Positions 44,518-54,259 of a stretch of DNA of 64,000 nt are shown in pieces. Position 1 is the first letter of the stretch. Every line of letters starts with the position of its first letter. The notes beneath the pieces were generated by a model. The model did not search any database and was not told where the DNA came from. It saw only the letters and a program-made list of their open reading frames with translations. Source of the DNA: Sulfotelmatobacter sp050012155 (GTDB lineage: Bacteria > Acidobacteriota > Terriglobia > Terriglobales > Acidobacteriaceae); contig JBEKHS010000004.1 in NCBI GenBank assembly GCA_050012155.1, forward strand, positions 124,001 to 188,000. The letters run 5' to 3'. A program made the translations under genes and the position numbers.

Positions 44518-45585
44518 ATGCTGGACTTCACTTCGGCGCTTTACTTGGGGTTGCGCCATCCTACTTGGTCGCTGCCGGCCTGGTCCAAATTCACGACCGG
44601 AGTTCCAGCGGCTCTGGCTTCCCCGCCCGGCTCCGGGCATGTAGCAGACAGAGTGGCAAGACTGCAAACCTGTGAGCGCGGGGTTCTGGGCGCTTCGACA
44701 CTTCATTTGTTCTGGGACCTTTTCGGCATGTTCACCCGCCGGTCCGTAAAGATCTACGTCGATGCTGGGTTATACCCAATCGCTCGCTGGGGCTTGGAGC
44801 GGGCGGCGGCACGTGGCACTCCGGTACGCGAGTTCGCCCATTACGACCCGGAAGCCTTCCGCCGCTGGCTCAAGCGGGACGGGCAAACCCAGCTGCGGCC
44901 GGTGCTGGTAACCGATGGTTTTTGTCCCGATTGCGGGAGACCTGCACCTCTGTCAGGTTACTTGGAAAGCTTACGTACCTGCGGCGGACGGCTCATCGTG
45001 GACGATACCCAGGCTTTGGGAGTCTTCGGCAATTCTCCGGGGCCGGATGCTCCATACGGACGAGGTGGAGGAGGGATGCTTCCGCGTCTCGAAGTCAGCG
45101 GTCCAGACGTGATGGTGATCAGTTCACTGGCGAAAGCATTCGGCGTACCCGTTGCGGTTCTGAGTGGAAGCCGGTCGGCGGTGGAAGAATTCGAGGCGAA
45201 GAGTGAAACCCGCATTCACTGCAGTCCCCCATCAGTGCCGGTGATTCGAGCTGCCGCGCACGCCCTCAGCATCAATCGCAAATGCGGAGACAGCCTGCGT
45301 TCGCGCCTGGCTGGTTTGGTGAAACACTTTCGTCACAGCGCGGAGAGTGCGGGCTTCCGATTCACCGGCGGGATCTTCCCCGTACAGACGATGGCGACCG
45401 CCTCTGGGATGGACACTCAGCGCTTACACAAGCGACTGCTCCATCGAGGAGTTCGCACCGTGCTGCGACGCGCCCTCCACGGCCAGGGCGCTCGCCTCAG
45501 TTTCGTGATTACGGCCCGCCATACTCCCGGATCAATCGACGATGCAATCGCCGCTCTCACGGAAGTTCTACCCAGCCGGTCCTGA
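44518..45585 (+). CDS. PLP-dependent alpha-oxoamine-synthase-like enzyme (KBL/BioF fold type I)
   Basis: The 355-residue product has the fold-type I core: LFWDLFGMF-region substrate pocket, IVDDTQALGVFG (the Asp that contacts the PLP ring), and SSLAKAFGVP with the likely PLP lysine Lys206. It resembles 2-amino-3-ketobutyrate CoA ligase / 8-amino-7-oxononanoate synthase but has a shorter N-terminus and weak conservation there. The usual reaction joins an amino acid and an acyl-CoA. The substrate is unknown. A LuxR-type regulator precedes it. Confidence 0.7.
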   Translation: MLDFTSALYLGLRHPTWSLPAWSKFTTGVPAALASPPGSGHVADRVARLQTCERGVLGASTLHLFWDLFGMFTRRSVKIYVDAGLYPIARWGLERAAARGTPVREFAHYDPEAFRRWLKRDGQTQLRPVLVTDGFCPDCGRPAPLSGYLESLRTCGGRLIVDDTQALGVFGNSPGPDAPYGRGGGGMLPRLEVSGPDVMVISSLAKAFGVPVAVLSGSRSAVEEFEAKSETRIHCSPPSVPVIRAAAHALSINRKCGDSLRSRLAGLVKHFRHSAESAGFRFTGGIFPVQTMATASGMDTQRLHKRLLHRGVRTVLRRALHGQGARLSFVITARHTPGSIDDAIAALTEVLPSRS

Positions 45586-45624
45586 TCCCTTGGTCGGCGA
45601 TGATCCGTGAAGATCTTGACCTCC

Positions 45625-47046
45625 TCATCTCGATACAGCCAGTGCGGTTTGCTTTCCCATTCGTTGAGTGCTTCCCACCTTCGCAGCTATCGCCAAATAA
45701 CAGATGCTGGTGGCAATCGCATTGTAGAAATTCGGTAGGTGGAAGTTTTCATTGGGGCCGTGAATATGATCCTCAGGCAGGCCAAAGCCCATGAGGACTG
45801 CGGGGATTTTCAGTATTTTCTGAAAAGTGTTCACGACCGGGATGGAACCGCCGGATCGTATGAAAACTGGTGGTGCACCAAAACCTTGCTGGTAGGCGAG
45901 TGCCGCCGCCCGCACTGCAGGATGATTCCGGTCGACTAAAGCTGGTTCGATCGGTGAGAACACGCGAACCGAGGAGCGCACTGTGGGCGGCGTAATACGC
46001 GCGATGTGTTCGCGAAACAACCTCGCTACTCTTCTTGGATCCTGATCCGGAACCAGGCGGAAACTGAGCTTGGCGAGGGCGTGCGTAGGAATGATGCTCT
46101 TGGCGCCAGGGCCCTGATGCCCACCCGCCATGCCATTCACGGTCAGTGCCGGCCGAATGGTTGTGCGTTCGTAGAGGCTGAAACCTGATTCTCCCCATCC
46201 CCGTTTAACCTTCGCGTCTCGCAGAATCTGCTCGTCGGTGGGACCGGTGCGCATCATGAACGCGCGCTCTTTCTCGTCCCAGCGCCGCACATCATCGTAA
46301 AAACCGGGGATCGCCACCCGTCCGTTTGCATCATGCAGGCGGGCAATCATCTCGCAGAGCGCTTGCAGAGGGTTGTGAACTGCCCCGCCGAAATTGCCCG
46401 AGTGCAAATCATGCGGAGGACCTTTCACGTGCAACTCAGCCCGCAGTCCGCCACGCTGTGCATAACTGATCGCCGGGCGATCGGGAGCGAGCATGCGAGT
46501 ATCGGAAATAACGGCCGCATCGGCCCGCAGTGCGCGTTTGTTCTTCGCGATAAAGGACGTCAAATGCGGACTCCCGATCTCCTCTTCGCCTTCAAAGATA
46601 CATTTCACATTCACCGGGAGTGAGTTGGTGGTTTTCAGGTAGGACTCGAGCGCTTTGACGTGGGAGAAAAGTTGTCCTTTATCGTCGCTGGCGCCACGGG
46701 CGTGCAGGTTGTCATTCAGCAGTGTCGGAGTGAACGGCGGCGTGCGCCATTCTCTCAGAGGTTCTCCGGGAAGAACGTCATAGTGGCCGTAGATAATCAG
46801 TGTGGGACGGTTGGCTGCGCGTTGCCATGAGGCGTAGACGATGGGGTTGCCGTCAGTCGGAATGATGCGAACACGATCGAGCCCTACACCTTTTAGATGG
46901 TGAGCGAGCCACTTTGCGCATTGTGCGACTTCGCCCGTTCGCTCAGGTTGCGAACTCACGCTGGGAAAGCGCAAAAATTCTTTCAGTCCGGAGACGAATT
47001 GGCCGCGGTGTCTGTGAGCATACTCGAGGGCGCGCCTTGGATCCAC
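45625..47046 (-). CDS. M20-family metallopeptidase (dipeptidase)
   Basis: The 473-residue cytoplasmic-type protein has M20 blocks in order: IIYGHYDVLPGEP (metal-binding His), ARGASDDKGQ (bridging Asp), and IFEGEEEIGSPH (catalytic Glu-Glu), then a lid domain and IRSGGSIPVV / HGPNENFHLPNF near the C-terminus. It hydrolyses dipeptides or N-acyl amino acids with two zinc ions. The start is GTG 47046 without a strong Shine-Dalgarno. It follows the eight-gene operon on the same strand by 54 bases and may be its last gene. Confidence 0.88.
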   Translation of the reverse strand: MDPRRALEYAHRHRGQFVSGLKEFLRFPSVSSQPERTGEVAQCAKWLAHHLKGVGLDRVRIIPTDGNPIVYASWQRAANRPTLIIYGHYDVLPGEPLREWRTPPFTPTLLNDNLHARGASDDKGQLFSHVKALESYLKTTNSLPVNVKCIFEGEEEIGSPHLTSFIAKNKRALRADAAVISDTRMLAPDRPAISYAQRGGLRAELHVKGPPHDLHSGNFGGAVHNPLQALCEMIARLHDANGRVAIPGFYDDVRRWDEKERAFMMRTGPTDEQILRDAKVKRGWGESGFSLYERTTIRPALTVNGMAGGHQGPGAKSIIPTHALAKLSFRLVPDQDPRRVARLFREHIARITPPTVRSSVRVFSPIEPALVDRNHPAVRAAALAYQQGFGAPPVFIRSGGSIPVVNTFQKILKIPAVLMGFGLPEDHIHGPNENFHLPNFYNAIATSICYLAIAAKVGSTQRMGKQTALAVSR

Positions 47047-47100
47047 GATTCAACTCGCAATTCCGGCCCGGCGCCGAGTGTTCGATAACTTATCGGCGCA

Positions 47101-48261
47101 TTAAGGCAGCAAGCTTACTTCGACGCGCCGGTTTCGCGCTCGCCCGGCAACCGTAGCGTTGGAAGCAATTGGTCCCTGCGCTCCCCGGCTGAAAGGTACA
47201 AATGATACTTTCCCGGCCAGCGCCGGGCCTAAGGCCTTTCTGATGCCGTTCTGAACCGACAAAGCGCGTCCCATTCCCAGATCAAAGTTGTGCGCAGCGG
47301 GACCGGTGGGGTCCGCAAAGCCCGTTAGCTGGATTATGAGAATCGGGCTGGCAGTCTTCCAGCTATCCGCCACCGCTTTCGCAACTTGCCGGATCAGTGG
47401 CGTATGAAATGGCTGGAGCTCAGTGTGATCAATCGCGAATCGGTCGAGAATCGTCGGCGGAGTTAGAGCGCACGCTCCGGTGGGACACGCGCCCGTGGTG
47501 ACCTCGGGAACCGGCATGCCGTTCATGCGGATGACGAAGCTCTCGTAGCAGAATGCGTTGCCGCTGCGGCCTGTGTGGGCAACAGTTCTGCGGAAGTAGA
47601 TGTGCAAGGCTTCATGGAGAAGAGTCAGATCTGTATTGACTCGGTCGCCCAATTGCCAGGCCTGCCAGAATGGGGCGCCAAGACAGATCAAGTATCGCCC
47701 CAGAAAACTGCTGCAGGCGAAGTAGGTCGGCTGAGGCGAAGTGCACTCCGGACAGTGGGCGGGACTTCCCCAGCAAAAGTATTTGATGCAACCGCCATCG
47801 AGGATTTTCGCGATATCACGAAGCCTGATGGCGACGAGTTCGCCAAGGTCCCGCCACTTGATGACGCCATGCAGCGTGGCTCTCCACGGTGGGACAAACT
47901 CAGGCGCCACTCCGAACGCCGCACAGAATGCCACTCGCGATGCCCGCGTCCTGCTGGGAATGTCCAGCAGGCCCGCCGCCGTCGTCGCTAGTGAAACTGC
48001 TCCGGCCGCCGCAGATTCCACCGCTTCTTGCAGAGTGGCATCCGGGATGGACATCTGGAGGAGGTCTTCAATGGCATGATGTTCGGCTGGGCTGCAGGTG
48101 AGGCTGCCAACCCTTGTTCCCACGGGAGTGCAGCGGCCGGGCGGAACCACAGCGCCCGCGTAGCCCTCCCATTCATCCTCCGGCTCGAGACCATTTTCAG
48201 AGATGCTTCGGACAAGATCTTCGAGTTCGGCTTCCAGTTCAAGTTCGGCGTCGCGCATCAT
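47101..48261 (-). CDS. HExxH metallopeptidase-like protein with OmpA-like C-terminus and acidic ELELE tag
   Basis: The 386-residue product has no signal peptide. An acidic alternating tag (ELELEAELEDLV) occupies residues 6-17. A Cys-containing middle precedes LLHEALHIYF (His216, Glu217, His220) and NAFCYESF, resembling the HExxH and NADSYEYF blocks of M35-type aspzincin/lysine-specific metallopeptidases. Residues 275-386 match an OmpA-like peptidoglycan-binding domain (LTGFADPTGPAAHN, GRARNRRVEVSLLP). It may be a protease that anchors to cell wall. Last of the eight-gene cluster. Confidence 0.65.
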   Translation of the reverse strand: MMRDAELELEAELEDLVRSISENGLEPEDEWEGYAGAVVPPGRCTPVGTRVGSLTCSPAEHHAIEDLLQMSIPDATLQEAVESAAAGAVSLATTAAGLLDIPSRTRASRVAFCAAFGVAPEFVPPWRATLHGVIKWRDLGELVAIRLRDIAKILDGGCIKYFCWGSPAHCPECTSPQPTYFACSSFLGRYLICLGAPFWQAWQLGDRVNTDLTLLHEALHIYFRRTVAHTGRSGNAFCYESFVIRMNGMPVPEVTTGACPTGACALTPPTILDRFAIDHTELQPFHTPLIRQVAKAVADSWKTASPILIIQLTGFADPTGPAAHNFDLGMGRALSVQNGIRKALGPALAGKVSFVPFSRGAQGPIASNATVAGRARNRRVEVSLLP

Positions 48262-48381
48262 GATTTCTCAAAAGAAATCCCGCAGGAGAATTGACGTCAT
48301 AAGGCAAAGCCCCGCGAAATGCTTTCATCTTTGTTCTCAGCGCGAACTCAGTAACCTCACGCCGCAACGGAGCGTCCCGCG

Positions 48382-49554
48382 TCAGATCTCGAACTCGAAC
48401 TCCCGGGCCGGGTCGCGCTGCGGAGAAACCCCCGGTTTCGGCCGTCCGTTCGCCCTCACTGGCGTCGGTTGAGTCTGGTCCCACGGAAGCACGCGATGCG
48501 TTCCAGTGCGTTTGCTCAGGCCCATGGCTTGTGCGCTGGTGAGCCACTCTTCCGATTGCTCGGCAATCTCGAGCAACAGGGTCTCGAATTGTGACCGCGT
48601 CGTCTGCAGGATGTGCGGTTGCGCCAGCCAGCGCAAGACTTCCCGTCCAGTGACGCCCATGCGCTGACGCGGCGACGTTACCAGGCGCTCGTTATGGTAG
48701 CGAATCAACACTTCTTCCAGCACGTCCCACGAACTGTCTGCCCCGAAGAGGCGTTTGACGTCGGGCGAGTTGAGAATCTTGAACGCCTCTTCGAGCAGTT
48801 GCATCACCTCCACCCGCAATACGTTCAGATGGCCGAAGGAGAGCCACTTGAGATTGTTGCGTAAATCGAGGCCCGCGCGGCGGACGATGGCAATCGATCC
48901 GAAGCTGGGATCGTAGGCGCGCTCGCGAATCACGTCGGAAATGCGTTTATCGCGCCAGAACAGTGTGACTTGATGAACAAAGTGAGAGAACAGCTTGTGA
49001 AAATCGGTATTGGCGCGGGAGCCGGTCGGAACCGGCACTCCGCCGTATCCGAAGATCCGCTTGTACGCCGAGAGCCGATCTTTCTTGGTATAGCGCAGCA
49101 CATCCCGGCGATCAAACTGATACAAAGCGAACGCGCCCGGGCCAGCCGACAATCGAACGGTGCCCGCCTTGAACAACTCCTGCAGCTTCTGCACCGCACG
49201 AAAGACCCCGATTTTCTCGTGCTGCCACAGGTAGTACATGTCTCCCACGGCCATGATGCGTTCGGAGGTGATGGTCTCATCGTACGGTTCCACGCCGGGC
49301 GGAATGCGCGTGGTGCCGAGCTCCTTGGCAGCTTCCGGACCAACACCGATCAGTGACGCGAGGCCTTGATCTGGCGGCGGCGGAGTTTTGGAGTCGTTAT
49401 CCACCACCGACTTCAGCATGTCATCGATCTGCTTGGTGAGGGCATCGGCGAGCTGAGGATTGGAGATGAGATCGGCGCCCAGCCGGTCCGTCACTTGCTG
49501 GCGTAACGCCGCTATGCGGTCATATAAACTCTGGTGATCCTTTTGCGAAGCCAT
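48382..49554 (-). CDS. Uncharacterised protein with C-terminal EFEFE tag
   Basis: The ATG at 49554 has GAGGAGG seven bases upstream. The 390-residue product is mixed helical with no signal peptide or membrane helix. Visible segments are a coiled N-terminus (DRIAALRQQVTDRLGADLI), an Arg/Tyr/Phe-rich middle and a Trp-containing C-terminal third. The chain ends with REFEFEI, mirroring the alternating acidic-hydrophobic tags at the N-termini of three neighbours. I recognise no family. Confidence 0.75.
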   Translation of the reverse strand: MASQKDHQSLYDRIAALRQQVTDRLGADLISNPQLADALTKQIDDMLKSVVDNDSKTPPPPDQGLASLIGVGPEAAKELGTTRIPPGVEPYDETITSERIMAVGDMYYLWQHEKIGVFRAVQKLQELFKAGTVRLSAGPGAFALYQFDRRDVLRYTKKDRLSAYKRIFGYGGVPVPTGSRANTDFHKLFSHFVHQVTLFWRDKRISDVIRERAYDPSFGSIAIVRRAGLDLRNNLKWLSFGHLNVLRVEVMQLLEEAFKILNSPDVKRLFGADSSWDVLEEVLIRYHNERLVTSPRQRMGVTGREVLRWLAQPHILQTTRSQFETLLLEIAEQSEEWLTSAQAMGLSKRTGTHRVLPWDQTQPTPVRANGRPKPGVSPQRDPAREFEFEI

Positions 49555-49649
49555 GGATACCCCTCCTCGTCTAACGCGCTCTGGCCGAGCGCCTCACTAT
49601 CTAATGCACGCCAAAGCTGCGGCTGGCGGCAAAGCGCCAGCCGCGTTGG

Positions 49650-50963
49650 TTACTGTTCCCACGCCGGCGGAACCTTCATCTCCACCTGCTCCACGAGTTG
49701 CCGCAGATACTTCAACTGATCGCGCAGATCGTCGAACGAGCGGCGCACGCGCGGCGTCCTGAAGCCATCGGGAAGCTCCGGCAGGTTGCGCGGGTTGCGC
49801 GTGCCTTCGACCATGTCGTACAGAGTGCGCAGCACGGGCCGCACGTTGTTGTATAGCGCGATCCTGCCGCCGTCTTTGATGAGCCGCGGGCCTTCGTCGG
49901 TTACCGTGCCCTCGATTTCGGTCAGCACGTCTTCCAGGTACATTGCGGGGGCATGGTGGAATACCAGCAGCAACTGCTGGCGCTCGTTGGGGCCGATGAA
50001 TACCGAGTCGAGCGCGAAACGGACTTCATTCACGGTTTCGGCGACAACATTAAACTGCCGCCCGATGAGAATCAGTTGCGTTCCCAGGAATGCCGGCATC
50101 TTGTGCGTACTCAGCCTGAAATATTCGACGTTGCTTAGCCACGTCATCAACAACGAAGTCATGTAATCGGAGATCACGCGGAAGTTGGTGATATCCTGCT
50201 CGTCGTCAACCGAGTTCGAGAGGGGATTATCCCTGCCGTGTTTCTGGAAGTAAATCCCATAGATATCCCGAATATTTCCCAGGGTGCCGCCAATCATATC
50301 GGGATTGCTCATCGTCCAGACGTTGGTCTCCTTGTGCTCACGCTCGGCCTCCAGGAGTAAGTGCTCCTCGGTTATTAAACTACTGGCGGGGACGCCGAGA
50401 AGAATCTCGAAGTAGGTATTGACGCGCAAAATGGAGGGTGGAACCACGCCGAACTGCTTGACGATCTCGCAGATCTGGCTCTTCGCCATCTCTCGAAGAG
50501 CAGTTACATACTCAGGATCTGCGCGCGGATCGAGCGCGTAGAGGCCGTCGAGCAAAGGCAGACATTTCTCCTGAGCTACCTGCGCACGCGTATAAAGGCT
50601 GGCCTGAGCGCCGGTGATTCCGCCGGCCAGGTCGGTTTGCACGGTATAGCTTTTGGGATTCCACTTGGATTCAATGTGGCCCTCGACCTCAGTCAGCGTA
50701 AAGGATTGACTGAGGGCCCCTATGAAGCCCTTCGCATCGGTGGCATTGGTTTTCCAGCCGAGCACGTCGCCGATTGCTCGCGACGCAACCTGTGCCAGCC
50801 CTCCCGGAGCGCCGCCGGAGCCCGGCGACGACGGTCCGCCGGAAGGACGCGAAAGTGGTGATGGCGGATAACCGATCTCCTCGGTGAGAACCGGGTACGC
50901 TGTAAGGTCAATCTCGGATTCTTTTACCGCCTTGCCTAATTTGTAGTGCGCCATATTGTTCAC
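49650..50963 (-). CDS. Uncharacterised 437-residue protein
   Basis: The frame starts with GTG 50963 (AAGGA three bases upstream); ATG 50954 is an alternative. After an acidic N-terminus and a Pro/Gly/Ser-rich linker (residues 33-55) comes a long mainly helical region without signal peptide or catalytic motif I can name. It ends with a Leu-rich helix (LRDQLKYLRQLVEQVEM). It is cotranscribed with its neighbours (60-95 base gaps) and may be a structural component. Confidence 0.72.
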   Translation of the reverse strand: MNNMAHYKLGKAVKESEIDLTAYPVLTEEIGYPPSPLSRPSGGPSSPGSGGAPGGLAQVASRAIGDVLGWKTNATDAKGFIGALSQSFTLTEVEGHIESKWNPKSYTVQTDLAGGITGAQASLYTRAQVAQEKCLPLLDGLYALDPRADPEYVTALREMAKSQICEIVKQFGVVPPSILRVNTYFEILLGVPASSLITEEHLLLEAEREHKETNVWTMSNPDMIGGTLGNIRDIYGIYFQKHGRDNPLSNSVDDEQDITNFRVISDYMTSLLMTWLSNVEYFRLSTHKMPAFLGTQLILIGRQFNVVAETVNEVRFALDSVFIGPNERQQLLLVFHHAPAMYLEDVLTEIEGTVTDEGPRLIKDGGRIALYNNVRPVLRTLYDMVEGTRNPRNLPELPDGFRTPRVRRSFDDLRDQLKYLRQLVEQVEMKVPPAWEQ

Positions 50964-51023
50964 CGATCCTTAGATAGGGGCAACTCGCTGATGCTCATAG
51001 CTTGAATCCCACCGGTCGCGGTC

Positions 51024-52238
51024 TTACGCCGACTTGCGCCCTGGATGCACAACCTGGTCGATAACTTGTCCGTTCCGCAAGGCCTGAATCATGAGAGGCT
51101 CATGGTCACTCGGAGAGTACCGCACTAGCTGGCCGCTGCCTGCATCGAACGTCTCGACTAGCTTTCCCTCGAGCGTCAGAATTCTGAAAGAGCCATGCTC
51201 GCCCTCTTTGATTTTTTCTGCGAATTCCAAAACGATCTCCTCCACGTCTCCAGTGCGGTCTAGGCCAGGTACTTTAATGGCCTCGAAAACATGTGCCTGG
51301 TTCATGCGATCATCCACCCTGATTTCATGGGGGGTGAATCGATAAGACTTCGAGAGCAGTCTCAGGCGGCCAACCTGCAGCCCGGTCAAGGTATATGTTC
51401 CGCTCCGTCCCGTTAGCAGCGGCTGCGTCCTGCCTCCACCCTGATCCACGAGGACGTCTGACGGTTCAACAGCTTTCCCACATGAATCGACAAAGAGCAG
51501 GCTCACCATTCGCTCACGCGGCTCGACGCAAATGGATAGTTCCCGGTCTTCATCGGCGAGCCAAGTAAAGGGGAACGGCGGGCATGTATTAACGCATTCC
51601 CCCTCTAATCGCACGTGGAAGCAATAGTCTGTATTCTTCTGCAGGCTGAAAAATGCAATGCCATCAAGAATGGTCGCGGCGATGGGGGCCGGCTTCTTCC
51701 CTTTCGCAGTCGCGTCGGGACCAATCTGGGCAGATGGGACTAACTCCGCCGTAGCTGAAGTGATTTTCGCGGCGCTCATTCGATCGCGGTGGTCGTCCTT
51801 ACTCACGCACCGATGCCCCGTAATTGTGAGGGTCACTTTGTCGGCTTGCGGCGACACGGCCGCTGGCGCCGCTTCAAACATCTTGAGGTTCTTAGTTTGG
51901 CCGCAGCCAACGTACGCCAATGCTGGGACGAAGGGCACCAGCTTGTCCGATGTCTCGTCGGCGCCGCTGGGTATGGTGCCCTTAGCCTCGACGAGCATCG
52001 TCTGACCCACTGGCACAGGGAATGTCGCAGAGCTGTTCTCACCCTGTTTGATATCTTGCCAACATGCGTCTTCTTTCTGCCCGCACAGTTCGCGGGCGCG
52101 CGCTTTCAAATCCGTCAACTGGTTAAGAAGTGTGCCTTTTGAGTCATAAAAAGACATCGTCACGGTCGACACGTTCGCCGCCTCGGCGGCTTCCAGCATC
52201 TGCGAACTACTAGCCTTGATGTTCTTTTTTTCAGCCAT
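51024..52238 (-). CDS. Uncharacterised multi-beta-domain protein
   Basis: ATG 52238 with GGAGGA seven bases upstream is preferred to the longer frame from 52262; it gives 404 residues. The protein is predicted beta-rich, with Ig-like or carboxypeptidase-regulatory-like segments (VSLLFVDSCGKAVEPSDVLV, GTYTLTGLQVGRLRLLSKSY) and scattered cysteines (GQTKNL-region, NTCPPFPFTW). No signal peptide is visible. It could be a binding or scaffold module. Confidence 0.72.
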   Translation of the reverse strand: MAEKKNIKASSSQMLEAAEAANVSTVTMSFYDSKGTLLNQLTDLKARARELCGQKEDACWQDIKQGENSSATFPVPVGQTMLVEAKGTIPSGADETSDKLVPFVPALAYVGCGQTKNLKMFEAAPAAVSPQADKVTLTITGHRCVSKDDHRDRMSAAKITSATAELVPSAQIGPDATAKGKKPAPIAATILDGIAFFSLQKNTDYCFHVRLEGECVNTCPPFPFTWLADEDRELSICVEPRERMVSLLFVDSCGKAVEPSDVLVDQGGGRTQPLLTGRSGTYTLTGLQVGRLRLLSKSYRFTPHEIRVDDRMNQAHVFEAIKVPGLDRTGDVEEIVLEFAEKIKEGEHGSFRILTLEGKLVETFDAGSGQLVRYSPSDHEPLMIQALRNGQVIDQVVHPGRKSA

Positions 52239-52280
52239 GATTGCTTCCTCCACCAGCAACATTCCGCATCGCGCGGCCAG

Positions 52281-52835
52281 TCAAGTCATCCGCACGCGGA
52301 CGATCTCTTCGTTCAGCGGCGTGCGCGCGATGATCTTCTGTCCCGTATTCTTCACCGAAATCGAAGTCGTTCCACTGTGTTCCACCAGTTCCTGCCAGCA
52401 CGCGGCAAGAGCCGCGCTGGTTTGTTCCAATGGAGGGCGGCACTGTTCAATTCCCTGCCTCACAGTGTTGGACCATGGCAGCCACGCTCGCCGTGCATTG
52501 CCCAGTCTCGCCAACTCTTTCAATTTCTCGTAGGAGACTAAATCCGCCGCAAATTGCTGCTCGATGCGGTGAAAGCGCTCCTGGCAAATGGTCAGAGCCC
52601 GGCGCGCTCGGTCCAGATCCAGGGGATGACCTACAGCCTTGCGGGCATTCAGGGCTGCTTTCCGCGCTTCGTGCAAAATTCCCATAACGTCGAGCACTAC
52701 GCTTTCCACCCCGTCCGCCAGGGCCGATTCGTCGTCGGGCGGTTTGTCTCCCAGCGTGACCTGCAGAGCATTCAACCCGTCGTGCAGATGATGCAGGCAA
52801 ACCGACAGATCTCGAAATGTGGCTTCCAATGCCAC
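52281..52835 (-). CDS. Uncharacterised helical protein
   Basis: GTG 52835 lies two bases after the upstream gene's TAG, with AGGAG inside that gene's end, so translation is coupled. The 184-residue product is almost entirely helical and amphipathic (LSVCLHHLHDGLNALQVTL, ALTICQERFHRIEQQFAADL). I recognise no family. It may be a small partner of the adjacent HExxH protein. Confidence 0.7.
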   Translation of the reverse strand: MALEATFRDLSVCLHHLHDGLNALQVTLGDKPPDDESALADGVESVVLDVMGILHEARKAALNARKAVGHPLDLDRARRALTICQERFHRIEQQFAADLVSYEKLKELARLGNARRAWLPWSNTVRQGIEQCRPPLEQTSAALAACWQELVEHSGTTSISVKNTGQKIIARTPLNEEIVRVRMT

Positions 52836-52837
52836 GG

Positions 52838-54217
52838 CTATCTCCTCACCAGCTCGTGATAAAAGTTTTTCGTGATCACTCCCGGCCGCGCCATGCGGCG
52901 GTTGAGCGCGATGCGCGCCGCGCCGATCAGAAATCGCTCCGGAATGATTCCGGGATCCACGCCCGCCGCCATGCGCTTTGCCGACTCTTCGATCATAGCC
53001 TGATCTTTTTTCTCAAAGCGGATCACCTGTGACAAACTCCGGTTTCCCAGCGATGGATACGGCCGAAAACACATGGTATCCACCGCGACCGCGCACGCTT
53101 TGGGAAAAGTCGACAACACTCTCTTCGGAATCGTACCGGCTCGCGGGTTGGAATAGATTTGCGTCCAGGTCCGGGCGTATTGCTCCGCCTCCGTAGTGAA
53201 ACCCATGCGCCGCAACATCTCGGCACTGATCAGCAGCCGCAGGTAGGGCGTGGGGTGCGGCCCCCTCGGGTTGAACCCAGACACCGCCGCCGGCGCCCGC
53301 CCGATCACATCCATCAACGAACCGACAACCTCCGGCCCACCCAGCAGCAGCGCGCTCATGTCGGCAAACATTTCGCGATTCCAGCGCACCCACACCGAAG
53401 AAACAAATTTGCCCATGCCGGCCTTCAGCAACTGCAGCCCAACCTGCCGCGGAATGTCTTTATTCAGCCCCAGATCGTTCTGCAGATTGTGGCTGACCTC
53501 GTGCATCACAGCGCCCAGTGTCCACGGATTCACCAGCCTGTGATATGGCAACTGCACCAGCGGAAACGGGTTCATCTGCTTCCCGATTCGCCTCATGCGA
53601 ATGCCCCGCCGGATCGTCGCCGGCGCAAATCCGGTCTTCATGTAGCAGAACGGCGGCGGCGCAGGAACCGATCGCGCGACGCCGAGTCCCCGGTACGCCG
53701 CCTGATAGCAATCCATCGCGATGCGATCGCAACTTAGCAGCCAGTCTCCGTACTTACCCTGGCGCTGGCCGAAGAGTTCGAAATAGAAATCCCAGATTTT
53801 TTCGATGCCCTGCACCCAGCGATGAGCCTTGTCTTTGCTTGCCACCACTTTCTGCAATTTTGGCGGAGTTGGTTTTTCGCTGGCTACGGCAATCTTGTCG
53901 TGAACCCTCCGCGACATTTTGAGCAAGCCGTGGCGCAGTTTCGTAATCAATTGATTGACGACTTGAATATGACCTTCCGATGGCGCCGCTGCTCCGTTGG
54001 CGAACTCCTCGCGCTTGAAAGGGCGGAGCGCGGCGGCGTGGCGCGTTACATTGATCGACTGCGCACGCAACCAGGGCAACAGTACTGGAGCCGCTCCCGA
54101 CACGGCTCTTAGCCGCTGCCGCCGAAAGCGCCCCGTTCTGCTCGCGTCTTTTGCGAGAGGGCGGGGAGCTTTCATCCGCCTGGTTGCTTCCGGCAATAGT
54201 TCGGGCAGCGTCGCCAT
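52838..54217 (-). CDS. HExxH metallopeptidase-like protein (gluzincin pattern)
   Basis: ATG 54217 (AAGGGA six bases upstream) gives 459 residues; a TTG at 54256 would extend it. The N-terminus (residues 1-60) is Arg-rich. The catalytic pattern is HEVSH (His239, Glu240, His243) followed 39 residues later by EMFAD (Glu282), the HExxH-ExxAD layout of gluzincins. No signal peptide is seen. The rest (SGFNPRGPHPTPYLRLL, FRPYPSLGNRSL) is not assigned. It may process the bipolar proteins encoded just upstream. Confidence 0.72.
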   Translation of the reverse strand: MATLPELLPEATRRMKAPRPLAKDASRTGRFRRQRLRAVSGAAPVLLPWLRAQSINVTRHAAALRPFKREEFANGAAAPSEGHIQVVNQLITKLRHGLLKMSRRVHDKIAVASEKPTPPKLQKVVASKDKAHRWVQGIEKIWDFYFELFGQRQGKYGDWLLSCDRIAMDCYQAAYRGLGVARSVPAPPPFCYMKTGFAPATIRRGIRMRRIGKQMNPFPLVQLPYHRLVNPWTLGAVMHEVSHNLQNDLGLNKDIPRQVGLQLLKAGMGKFVSSVWVRWNREMFADMSALLLGGPEVVGSLMDVIGRAPAAVSGFNPRGPHPTPYLRLLISAEMLRRMGFTTEAEQYARTWTQIYSNPRAGTIPKRVLSTFPKACAVAVDTMCFRPYPSLGNRSLSQVIRFEKKDQAMIEESAKRMAAGVDPGIIPERFLIGAARIALNRRMARPGVITKNFYHELVRR

Positions 54218-54259
54218 TTTCTTTCCCTTGAAGACCGTCTCGTACTTCTCTTTCAACGT

